A stretch of DNA of 64,000 nucleotides from Nissolia schottii. Lineage: Eukaryota; Streptophyta; Magnoliopsida; Fabales; Fabaceae. The stretch is from the NCBI GenBank assembly GCA_003254905.1, contig QANU01053814.1:197346-261345 (forward strand). The letters run 5' to 3'. The notes below the pieces were generated by a model that was not told the DNA's origin, ran no database searches, and saw only the letters and a list, made by a program, of their open reading frames with translations. This document shows positions 24,702 to 34,678 of this stretch, in pieces; within the stretch, counting starts at the first letter, position 1, and the number at the start of each line of letters is the position of its first letter. The position numbers were made by a program, and so were the translations under genes.

Positions 24702-24860
24702 ATTCCCGCGGTTTATTTTATCTATCACTTTTACATTTTAGATACATTAAAAAATTAATGTATTTAGACACAATTATCTACATAATTATGTCTAAATACA
24801 TTAATTTTTTAATGTATCTAACAAGTAAAAAATGACAAATAAAATGGATCGAAGGGAGTA
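24702..24860. mobile_element. Stowaway-like MITE nested in the array, copy 2
   Basis: The ends are TTCCCGCGGTTTATTTTAT and ATAAAATGGATCGAAGGGA. It lies at the same point of its repeat unit as copy 1 and about 759 bp from it. Shared junctions imply that one insertion was later copied with the surrounding units. Confidence 0.75.
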
Positions 24861-25345
24861 CACTTTTTATTTGAGTAATGCTTTAGAAGACCTAACTCAT
24901 CAACACATCCACTTCTATGAATGACACTTGGCATTTTTCTTTCAATTTTGTCCATGCAATTCATATAAGTTGTTAGGTTAGTAAGTAGGTTGATCAGTTA
25001 GGTATCATAAACATTACTCTTTTTTATATGAGTAATGTTTTAAAGATCTAACTCATCAATCAATCCACTTCTATAAATGACACTTGATATTTTTCTTCCT
25101 ATTTTGTCCTTAAAAATGTCAAGTATCATTCATAGAAATTGTTAAGTTGGTTAGTAGGTTGATGAGTTAGGTATCTTAAACATTAATTTTTTTTACTATA
25201 ATTACTGTTTAAAAGACTTAACTCATCAACTTACCCACTTCTATGAATGATACTTTTTATTTTTCTTATTTTATTTCTAAAATTGTCAAATGTCATTTGT
25301 ATAAGTTGTTAGGTTAAGTAGATTGATGAGTTATGTATGGTCCCA

Positions 25346-26960
25346 CTTATTTTTTTTAGAGTAAATAACTCCTAACATTTTTATTTTGATATTAATTTAG
25401 TCTTGCAATTTTATTTATATCAATTTGATTTTGAAAATTATTTCACTCCTAACATTTTAAAATTTGACATTAATTTATTCTTATACAAATTATTTTAACA
25501 CTAAATATTTTTTAAAATTATCATTGTAAAATTAAATTGATGTTAGAATTTAAAATGTTATGATTAAATTGATATCAACAATTTTGTCCAGACGAAATTA
25601 ATGTCAAAATAAAAATGTTATGACCAAACTAAATATTTATATCTACTCTATTGTTTCATTTCTTTTAATTTGAGCCAAATCTCATTATTTCCAAAATATT
25701 ATATTTTATTTTTTAATTTGTTTTATTTTTTAGGGACATTTGTTAAGAGATTAAAATGAAATGTTTTATTTTTTTCAATACTTTTAATGGATTAAAGACA
25801 TAAAAATCTTACATTTTCAATGAAAATTTATTATTTCTTGTATAACCCTTGATTTAATTGGAGTGTAAAGTGTTATATATAACCATTCAATTGTTTCTAT
25901 CTATCAAACTTTTAAGAGAGATAGTTATTGACGTAATATTAGAACTAGTATAGAGGTCTCTTGGTCATAGCAACATTTGTATCAAGTCAAAAATCATCGC
26001 TCTTAAAAAAATATAGCTATTGGATAGAGACAAGTAAATAAATTTTCTTTACGCTCCAATCCAAATTCAAGTGTTTTCCCCAAATTTTAAAAAAAGAAAA
26101 TCTAAACGTTTGGGAATAATGAAATTTGGGCTCAAATTAAACAAAAATAAGTTTGTCTAAATGGATTATAATGATACTTATGTAAAAAGAAATGGATGAA
26201 TTTGATTTGTTTAAATAAGAGCTACCAAACCTTTCAGTATTCACTTTCAAGGGATGAACTGGAACGTTCACCAAATATTTAAGCATGTCAAACCGTGATT
26301 GCAATGATTAAATCTTTTAATAATTTATCTATTCAATGAAAAGGTACACTGCTGGGATGAATCTTTTCGTATGTATTTTTTATATCATAATGCTACATGT
26401 GATTTTTTTATTATTAATTATTTCATTCATTCTTTAACATTACTTTATTTTAAATTTTTTTATATTTATCGATAATTCAATGCATCTGAACACAATTATT
26501 TTTAGATGCATTGATAATCTAAAAAAAATAAAAAAAAGACTAATATTAGATAACGAAGAGAGTAAAAAAATGTAACTTATATATTATATATACATTAAAA
26601 AAAATAAAGGTGAAATATCAACGATTTTTGCACATGACAAGGCAGTTATATAACAATATTCAAGTCTTTAGTTTCACGTTAAATAAAGCTAGTTAATTAT
26701 ATTATCGTCTCAGTTTTAGCAATTACGCTAGATTCGAGTTAATTAAATGACTAATTAACCCATGCATTACTTAATTATAGTGTGTGTACTCACTAGAAGG
26801 TAATATTATGGTCCCAAATGAAAATGAAGCAAATAGAGCAAGTGAAGTAATGACCCACTACCCTGTTACGGTATTATACACATATACCTACCTACTTATC
26901 TACATAATTTTGTAGTCTAGTTCTGTAATTCTTTGGCATTCACTTGCGTCCATCTTCACT
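25346..26960. other. AT-rich spacer, no gene seen
   Basis: Very AT-rich. The stretch near 25370-25630 has short mirrored phrases (for example TTTTGATATTAATTTAGTC against AAATTGATGTTAGAATTT), so a further decayed MITE is likely. No coding frame of note. Confidence 0.45.
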
Positions 26961-26966
26961 ATATAA

Positions 26967-27128
26967 TTAGAGAAATAATAGCATGCATGACAATTATAGT
27001 GGAAAACTTTAAAACAATTACATTTACAAAGGTGGTTCACCATAATGGAGTTTATCATGAACCCCACATCTTTATAAATGCAATTGTTTAAATATTGTCT
27101 TTTTTAATTGTCACGATAGTATTACTCC
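26967..27128. repeat. MITE copy (AATGATAATATNACAATT family), copy 2
   Basis: The segment runs from TTAGAGAAATAATAGCATGC to AATTGTCACGATAGTATTAC and is palindromic overall: ACAATTACATTTACAAAGG faces TTTATAAATGCAATTGT. It is related to the copies at 22213 and 59793 and lies upstream of the second promoter copy. Confidence 0.6.
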
Positions 27129-27194
27129 AAATTATATAATAAATATAATGAACCGAAAAAGGTAACAATATATGTTGTATGGCTACTGCTACTA

Positions 27195-27588
27195 TATGTA
27201 TTTTGTGTGCCTTTGGATTCCTTTACATAAATTCTCATTACTCTTTTCCTTTTTAGCTTAGATTAACTTCCATATAACGTCCAAAACTAATCTACTTTAT
27301 TTCACCATATTAGGTACAAAATCTCTCACAAATCTCTTTTCCATAAATAAATTTCCACGCTGCAAATACCACCATACTTAAACCAACGACGTAGTTGAGA
27401 GTGGTTTTCACTCTCAAAATGGTATTATCTAGGGCTATATATAGTGCTCATTTCATTCTCAAAACTCACCAGAGAGCACAATCATTGAAACTTCCCTAAA
27501 CCCCAAACTTCACTATCACCATTACATCAAAGAGTGAGAGAAGAAAAATGGAAAATACATGACAAATCCAGGACCTTGAACACAACAA
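27195..27588 (+). pseudogene. Second copy of promoter plus first exon, broken
   Basis: This segment repeats 22340-22690 at high identity, including the TTTTGTGTGCCTTTGGATTC block, a TATA box (CTATATATAG, about 27435-27444) and the ACTCACCAGAG leader. The start codon at 27547 is followed by a stop after four codons because of small changes relative to copy 1. Homology ends where the CACTA terminus begins at 27589, so the transposon sits inside the old first exon. Confidence 0.7.
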
Positions 27589-27830
27589 TCACTACAAGAA
27601 AATATACATTTTCCGGCGGATTTTACATTTACCGGCGGTTATAACCGCCTCTACCGCATATAATGCGTGCATTTACCGGCGGTTTTGAACCGTCGACATT
27701 TCTTCAATTAAAAATATTTCAGAAAGTAGTTCGGCGGTTTGAAACCGCCGCAAAATGCACAGTGTATTGCCAAAAATGATGATAAATATTGCGACGGTTC
27801 GTAACCGCCACGAAATGCTTTTTTTAAAAA
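27589..27830 (+). mobile_element. CACTA (En/Spm-type) transposon left end
   Basis: The terminus CACTACAAGAAAAT is the standard plant CACTA inverted repeat. It is followed by subterminal palindromes built on GGCGGTT/AACCGCC: ACCGGCGGTTATAACCGCC at 27631-27649, a variant at 27675, TCGGCGGTTTGAAACCGCCG at 27731-27750 and GCGACGGTTCGTAACCGCC at 27791. CACTA transposases bind such subterminal repeats. No transposase frame is visible downstream, so the element appears non-autonomous. Confidence 0.88.
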
Positions 27831-28139
27831 ACATTTCTTTAAAATTCTTATTTTAGATTTTTTTTTGTTCATTATATTTACACATCTTTTCAAATTACTA
27901 ACAAATTACACAAAACCCAAACATGGATCATGCAAGGTGTAATATTCAAAATTAAATAATTAATTAATTGCATGTATAAATGAATTCATAAAACAAAAAT
28001 TACAAACTATGCAAATCTTAATTATCTTGCAATAAGATAGAAACTTGAGTTTATCCATACTCTTAGTCTAAAAAATGAGTTCTATATTCTATTATTGAAC
28101 TAACTTAAAAGCCTAATATTAATTATATGCCAATTAGTC

Positions 28140-28810
28140 TAACTTCAGAGACGACACATACAAATTCAAAACTGTGTTTGGATTGCCAGCCCATTTGATA
28201 ACTTGTTCCATGACCAATTCCTTTTCATTTGTTTCTAAGGTGTTCATACCTGCAAAATTTCAAAAGAGAAAAATAATGATATAATGCAAGGCTTCGATAC
28301 CTCATAAACCCTACTATTCAAGTGCATTTACTTTCTTAAGTGCACATGTTCTTCAAACTTCAGAGTAGTCATATTTGACAAATATATATCTCTAGTCATA
28401 TTCATTTTATGTCAAAGGTGATGATTTTACTTTTGAATTTGTTGACAAGAAAAATGCTTATGGCTGATGTCAGTAAGATTTCATAGCAGATGTCAAGGTA
28501 AAAATATGGTTATGCTACTTTAAGCAAGAGTATATTTCCTTTGCATCCCCATTAGTATTATCACTAGGTAGTTTCACAATACTCATTTGTTCATTTTAGC
28601 ACTTGAAATGTAAAACTATAATTAGCTAGCTCTCAGCACAACCTTCTTGTTCATGTCTAAAACTCTATTACACCTTATAGCCTGTGTTTAGTTTCCCAGT
28701 GTGAGCCCCCAAAATCAATTCTCGCCNCAATTGCCATGATATGATACTTGCCAATGTATTCAGCAAATATTGGTTGTGCCGTGCTTCTAATCATCCCACA
28801 AATTGCCTAC
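28140..28810 (-). pseudogene. Captured exon fragments of unidentified host gene(s)
   Basis: On the minus strand, two exon-like pieces are bounded by splice-type signals. One (about 28670-28808) follows TGATGTGTAG and reads CGMIRSTAQPIFAEYIGKYH and onward before a stop. The other (about 28145-28255) follows AAATTTTGCAG and reads ELVMEQVIKWAGNPNTVLNL and onward to a stop. The peptide composition looks like real coding sequence, but I cannot name the families. A single N lies at 28727. They sit inside the CACTA region and are probably captured gene pieces. Confidence 0.4.
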
Positions 28811-29639
28811 ACATCAAAAATGAAAAACCAGTACAGAATGAATGAATCATTCAATAATAGAAATAGAAAATCCTCATCGATGCCATCAATGCAATGAATT
28901 TGCAATCATCCTAACCAAAATAGCAGCCTTTCACTTCTGTACTGCATATCAATGCCATTACACTAACCATTTCCTCCTAATCTTAGCTACCAGCTAAACA
29001 TGGAAACACAATTTCAGCTACAAGAGAAGATTCTCAAGGCTCTCAATGTTAAAATTGTTCCCACGTAAAAAGCAAATCAATTTAGTTTTTTCTACTTTTC
29101 ATTCTCACTTGTATCACTAAGTAAAATTTTTGGAGCAACTCCCCCAAAAAGAATAATAAGGAAAAGTTGAAATCTTTTTCAATTGCAGATAAATTTGGAT
29201 GACAAGAATGAAAAGGGTAAGAATAGGAAAAAGAGAGTGATAAGTATCTAACCACTGACATAGAGCGTAGTTGAAGAAGCAGCAGAACTTGGTCCATCTC
29301 CTAACTCGGTCCACTGACATACCCGTTAATGTACATATCTGTTACATACATAGTACTGTTACACCAAGGAGAATAGCGTACCCATGCTTGGGAGGTGGAG
29401 AGAATAAACTATATACAACGTAATTTGATATTCCACTCTTTCTCTAATTCAACCAGAACATTATGCAATGTATTACAGAAGAGGAATGGAAGAGTTGGTT
29501 GAATTTGAGGAAAAAAACTAATACATGAAATGAAAATATGTTTGCAAAAAGAGAAGGAAATATAATGTTCATGGAGGTTATGGACTTACAAGTGGGGGCA
29601 TGTGAACTATTATTGTTAGGTACTAAAGCAGCTGCAGTT

Positions 29640-29768
29640 CGGTGTATGTGACTTAGCTGTGTGTTTCTGAAGCAACTTGTTGAACTTTGTTCTTTGCTCT
29701 TTCACCAGCAACTTTAAATGATAAGCCTTGAAGAATTCTGGATTTTCTTGTAGCTTTTGCCACACTGA
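29640..29768 (-). pseudogene. Captured exon of a TIGR01589-type plant protein
   Basis: On the minus strand, the segment reads VWQKLQENPEFFKAYHLKLL followed by VKEQRTKFNKLLQKH. This matches the pattern of the plant-specific domain TIGR01589 (VWxKLExENPEFFxAYxxRLxxKxQ...FNxLLxxQ), a family of unknown function. Only this fragment is present. It lies inside the CACTA/LTR region without the rest of the gene, so it is interpreted as a transposon-captured exon. Confidence 0.6.
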
Positions 29769-29987
29769 AACCAAAAAAAAAGAGGTGAGTATTAGAAAAG
29801 AAGAAAACTAAATTCTTGCTATCAAATTGATTGTTGGCTTTTGACAACAATGCCCAATTACCAACACTAAATAGCAATTTCAACAGCAGCTAAAGATCAA
29901 AACCAAATCTTACAATCTATAAGACAATATCAACTAATGGTTTGAATAGATGTTGCTAAATTCAATTCTTATTTTACTGTTCAAGAG

Positions 29988-32900
29988 TGTAACAACCCGA
30001 CTTTTTCCTCCAATTTAAAATGCTAATTAAGGTAAAATTTAAAATATAATAATAAGAAAAAGGCAAGATGAAATGAATAAAATTAAAATATTAATTTTAT
30101 TTCTGTAATATTCGTTAAAAATAATTCTTTGACGATCTCGTGACGTCCGGTGACGTTCGGATCGAAATTAGAGTTTTACTGTAATTTCTTTACGACTCAT
30201 AGGAGTCTGTAAAATAAATGAACATGAAAATAAATGTAAGAATATGTCACCTAAGATTTTAATATTAACCAGGATAATTACTAGGTCACAACGGTATGCC
30301 CGGAATATTTTTAGGACGTCCGGACATAAACAATTAATGAACAAACATAACCTAAAACACACTAAGGGCAAAATTGGAAATATGAGTGGCCAAGGGACCA
30401 AGAAAAGGCACAGCTGCCCTTTTCTTCCATGCCAAAACTGAAAACACTCACACAAATACTCACCAAAGTTCATTCATTTTCTTCTAAGGTTCCAAGACCA
30501 CAAGGCTTCAAATTCAGCAAGCTTAATCATCATCATCTTTTGTTCTCATCATCATCAATTACTCAAAATCATCAAGGAGACAAGCTAGTATCAAGATTTA
30601 AAGTTTCTCTTCAAGGAGAATCCAAGAGATTAAGTTTCAAAACCCTAAATCTCCATAACCTAGGTTTTGTGCTTTCTTGACCTAGGAGCTTCAAGCAAGC
30701 TTCAAGTTCATCTTTCCATCACCATAATTCATTCCTAATCATCTAAGGAAGGCTAGGAAGTGTTGTTGGTGAGTTTTCATCATGTGGTAAGAAGTTGAGC
30801 TTCCATAACTCCTATTGGTGCTAATTAGGTTAAGTTGTTGTTTTAGGTCAAGAAACCTTCAAGTAAGCAAGCAAGGCTTGGTTTCCTTTTCTACTAGCAT
30901 CAAGAAGCTCTTGAGGAAGTGGGTAACCCTAGTTCCTCACCTCTTTGATGATGAATGAGTGTTGCATGCTTGTATGTGTATGTATGTGAAAATGAGATTA
31001 TGGACATAATTATTAGAAATGATGTTAGGACTTAGGGAGACAATTCTGAAGGGTCTTGTGACCTTGATTATATGTGATTATTATGCTTGAATCATGTGTG
31101 AGACTCATGTAGGGTGCCATGGAAGAGAATGGGAGAAAATGGAAGAGAATGGCAATTCGGTTTGCATGTCTCGAACAGGGGTCGCTGAGCGACGCCTCAG
31201 GCACCGCTGAGCGAGACATGGCCAACGTGGAAAGGTGAAAAGATATTTTGAAATTAAGGCGGTGGAAGAAGGCTCGAGAAAGTTTAGTCGCTGAGCGATA
31301 AGGTTGGTACCGCTGAGCGATGCAACCTTTATCGCTGAGCGCCAAGGTCCAAACCGCTGAGCGAACCTCAGTTTTCGCTGAGCGGCTTGAGACTAAGAAA
31401 AGCTGATGGTACCCTCTTGAGGCTCATAATATGGTAATTGATGCTGTATGCTGATTGATGGCTGAATTGTATGCTCGTATATGCTGTATGTTAGGAATTA
31501 AAATGGAACATGCATGTTATGGATAAAGTATGTTGAAATATGTGATATGCCACGTACTCTGAGACACCTAGTTAAAGATATGATAATTAACTCTGAAATA
31601 AGAAAAGATGCTGAAATGAACCATAGGGAACAAGTATGCCATGCTGCAGGTACAAAATGCTGAATTACTGCTGAACTGCTGAATCAGGGCCAATGCCCAA
31701 TACTGCTGAACTAGGGCCAATGCCCATACTGCTGAAACATGGCTATATGCCACATACTGAAAAGGGCTAAATGCCCCAATACTGAAATTGGCTATATGCC
31801 ACATACTGCTGAGGCCGTGATCACGAGAGCCAAATAACAAGCCCATTTCAGTAGGTCGGATAGACATACTGAAGATGGAAGCCCGCCACAGGTGGTGTCG
31901 AGATGGCATACCTGGAGGTGTGCGGTTACCACGCCTATGCATTGTCGTACGGGGGCAAGCTTAGGTGGGGGTACGATACCAGCCCACTGTCGAGGGGTCC
32001 CTAGGGGCACACGGCAGGTGGAAGCCCACCGCAGTGAGGTCAGGACAGTGTCGGCCTATACTGAGGGTGTGAGGTTATTCCGTCATACTAGTGTCAACAG
32101 AGGACATTATTATGGTGGGAATAACACCTATGCTGTTATACTGCTGTATTCTGCTGCACTGCTGTATTCTGTTATGCTGTTAAATGCTGTTACTCTGTTA
32201 CATTCTGCTGGACATGTTATGCTGCTCATTCTGTCATGGTTATGTTGATGATTCTGTGATATGTATTCTGCTGAATTCTGTTATGTTTATATTCTGCTGA
32301 ATTCTGTTATGTCTGTATTCTGCTGAATTCTGCTATGTCTGTATTGGATGATGTGATGTTTATTCTGATGACTCGGTTATGCTGAATGTATTCTGATTAC
32401 ATGCCGTTATTCAATTCAATTTCTGCTGTTATGCCGTACCGTCAAGAGCACGCTCGAGACGGTTAAGTATATTCACGAACTGTTAATCAGCACGAGAATG
32501 TAGTAAGCAAGAATAGTTCCCATGTCACATGTTAATGCTGATAAAGCCGTTCAGATAGGCAAGATAATAAATAGTAGGCTGATTAGTATGTATGTTCACT
32601 AGAGATCTCTGAGCGGCCTGAAGTCCGACATAATCTGATGTACGACTCAGGAACTAAGGTTATTTCCACTGAGAACCTACCGTTCTCATTCCCCACTGTT
32701 TTATGACTTCAGGTACAGAAGAGGATGAATCATATTTTGAGGATGCAGAAGAGCCGCCAGATGAGCCATGAGCGGCTAGGAGATAGATAGATGGTTATGT
32801 TTTGCCAAGGGCTTACTGAGTAGCATTCCAGTAGTCCTTGTGTTTTGATGCTGTATATGCTGGATTATGTATTTGATGTTTTGATCTATGTACATATTAT

Positions 32901-33181
32901 GTATACAGTGATATGACTTTGTATGGTGGACCCACTGAGTGTATATTATATGTTCTATTTCTCATTATGCTATCCGCTTTGTTATTATATTTGTTTATTC
33001 CAAACGCATGGCTCTATTTTTATTAATGTGATACAAGTGCAAGTTTAAAACGGGTCCTTATTTTATGAGCAATGACTACTTTCAAAAGATAACTATGGAC
33101 TAAGGTATTCCGACCAAGTAGACAACAACCTAGTGAGCTTTGTTTACTACGTACGGGTAAACAGTTAGCTAGGGTGTTTCA
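29988..33181. mobile_element. Solo LTR, 3.19 kb, of a gypsy-type retrotransposon
   Basis: The block begins TGTAACAACCC and ends AGGGTGTTTCA, and is flanked on both sides by AAGAG (29983-29987 and 33182-33186), a perfect 5-bp target duplication. No internal domain, primer-binding site or second LTR is seen, so this is a solo LTR left by recombination. Its length fits the long LTRs of Tekay/Del-like chromoviruses, but that lineage call is inference. It contains a cluster of CGCTGAGCG motifs (31189-31386) and CTG-rich simple sequence (31640-31810, 32120-32400). Confidence 0.85.
31189..31386. repeat. Seven interspersed CGCTGAGCG motifs
   Basis: The 9-base motif CGCTGAGCG occurs seven times in about 200 bp inside the solo LTR, with unequal spacing and different following bases. 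Degraded forms appear near 32606 and 32762. Similar motifs appear in the LTR-like block at 3567-3705. Confidence 0.85.
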
Positions 33182-33186
33182 AAGAG

Positions 33187-33840
33187 CATGATTCAAAATT
33201 TAATAGAAATGCTAATGAAATAATAAGTTTAATTATATTGTGCTGTAACATTAATTGATAGACCAGAAAGCTCATTTCCCTGACCCTTTTGATCTCACTG
33301 ACTCTCAGATCCTAGACAGGGTTTACCTCACTCATGTCAATTCATGATGAAATCTGCAAGACCAAGATCCTCTTGGACCTCATGTCCATTGTTATAACTC
33401 AGGTAATACACATTCAGTCTACCACTTCCTGAATTTCTCATGTTATATCTTATTCCCTTTTTCCTTGTTATTCTCTTACTATGGTTTTTAATCCAAGTTT
33501 TCCTGAAAGTGATCAAGCATGATTATTCTGATCAAGCAAAAAAAGAAACAGAATATTGTCTATACAAAGAGATACACAGAATGGGAAATAGAGTGAGTGA
33601 GTAAATGAGAGTGAGAGAGAGAGAGAGAGAGAGAGAAAGCTAGAGAATGAGAGAGAGATAATGGAGCAAATCCAGTTATGAACAAAACCCTGTAGCCGTT
33701 CAATAGAAGACGATAGAGAGAAAGAGAGAGATAACAGAGCCTCGACAAACCCCATATTAACCCAACCCTAACCCAACAGAATCCAAAAGAAAAGATAGAT
33801 AGAAAGTGATGAGAAGTTAGAAAGTGATGAGAAGTTAATT
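33187..33840. other. CACTA-region interior with (GA)n microsatellite
   Basis: A GA-rich tract (about 33608-33636, continuing imperfectly to 33730) dominates. The serine/leucine-rich frames on the minus strand at 33513-33755 are translations of it. A short direct repeat (AGAAAGTGATGAGAAGTTA) occurs twice near 33803-33838. No gene is called. Confidence 0.6.
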
Positions 33841-34139
33841 ACCCTAAACCAAATAGCTTCAGATAGTAGGGATTCGATGTGCAGCCGGCAGAGCTGCGGG
33901 TGGAGGTGGATGAGGTGACTTTGGCGGCAGTGATGGGATTGCCGGAGCAGAACAAGAATCGGCAGTGTCTTCTAAAAGATGAGGGGACGAAGGCGCGGAA
34001 TCTAGGTTGAGGGAAGACGGGGGTGGCGGCGGCAAGAGGAGAAGATGGAAGATGCAGTGAGAGGTGTGGGTTAGGGTGGGGAAGGGAGTGAAGGGTGGAC
34101 TCCCTCCCGCTCCTCCTTCTTCCCAGCTTCTTCGGTTTC

Positions 34140-34440
34140 TCCACCTTCACCGCCTCGCATCTCGTCAAATGCTCGTTCATGATAGACGGCGTGGACTTTG
34201 ATCCGTTTCGAGATTTCGTCCATCTGGCCGATTTGACGGTGTGCGATTGTCGGATTTCGTCTAGGGTTAAGCTATTTCGTGTATCCGCTCCTCACCTCGC
34301 CAATTTGATGATTTCGGACATGGAGCACCTTCGTAACTTGCATCCCGAATGCGAGATCGTGGTTTCTTCCGCGGAGATTGCGCCTTTCAGTTTCATTCGC
34401 TGCCATAGTCGGTGGGGAAGAGGGTCGTGTCGTGGTGGGT
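34140..34440 (+). pseudogene. F-box/LRR-protein fragment, probably captured
   Basis: The plus frame across this segment contains LADLTVCDCRISSRVKLFRV followed by SAPHLANLMISDMEHL. The pattern of leucine-rich repeats with SAPxLxxLxIS is typical of plant F-box/LRR (FBD-type) proteins. No F-box precedes it and the frame ends soon after, so only an LRR piece is present. GC content is higher than the surroundings. Its place next to CACTA subterminal repeats suggests capture by the transposon. Confidence 0.55.
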
Positions 34441-34534
34441 CACTAAAGTGATTAGGAGACACGAAATTACTCACTCCCACGGATAAGGAGGCTTCAGCTG
34501 TGAAATTTTAACTGCTAAATGGTTACAAAAAATA

Positions 34535-34668
34535 ATTATTTGCACACTAACCGCCGCTATTTGTACACCTATCACGGCGCCTACAGCCACCCTCCGGGAG
34601 CCACTATACTCGATCATTTTAGCGGCGGTTCCACGTCAACCGCCGCTAAAAAACCGCCACGTAATATA
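34535..34668. mobile_element. CACTA-type subterminal GGCGGTT repeats, second cluster
   Basis: AACCGCCGCT (about 34549), AGCGGCGGTT (about 34621), AACCGCCGCT (about 34639) and AACCGCC (about 34652) repeat the theme seen at 27600-27810. This is probably the opposite subterminal region of the same CACTA element, but no CACTA terminus follows before the next inverted-repeat element begins at 34679. Confidence 0.55.
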
Positions 34669-34678
34669 TATTGCAGAA

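Larger units (their letters stand above)
23420..25345. repeat. Array of about 165-bp palindromic repeats
   Basis: The phrase GAGTTAGGTATC (and variants) recurs near 23439, 23605, 23925, 24230, 24396, 24682, 24997, 25166 and 25330. Where no insertion intervenes, the spacing is 164-169 bp. Each unit is itself an imperfect inverted repeat: CTAACTCATCAAC...GAATGACACTTG on one side faces CAAGTGTCATTC...GTTGATGAGTTAG on the other. At least ten units are recognisable. Two of them carry a nested Stowaway-like MITE at the same internal position. Confidence 0.85.

Noticed and set aside
31568-32248. ORFs of 72-124 codons in the solo LTR
   Set aside because: They lie in repeated CTG-rich LTR sequence, on both strands, without gag or pol motifs.
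33513-33755. Two serine/leucine-rich minus-strand ORFs
   Set aside because: They are translations of a (GA)n microsatellite.
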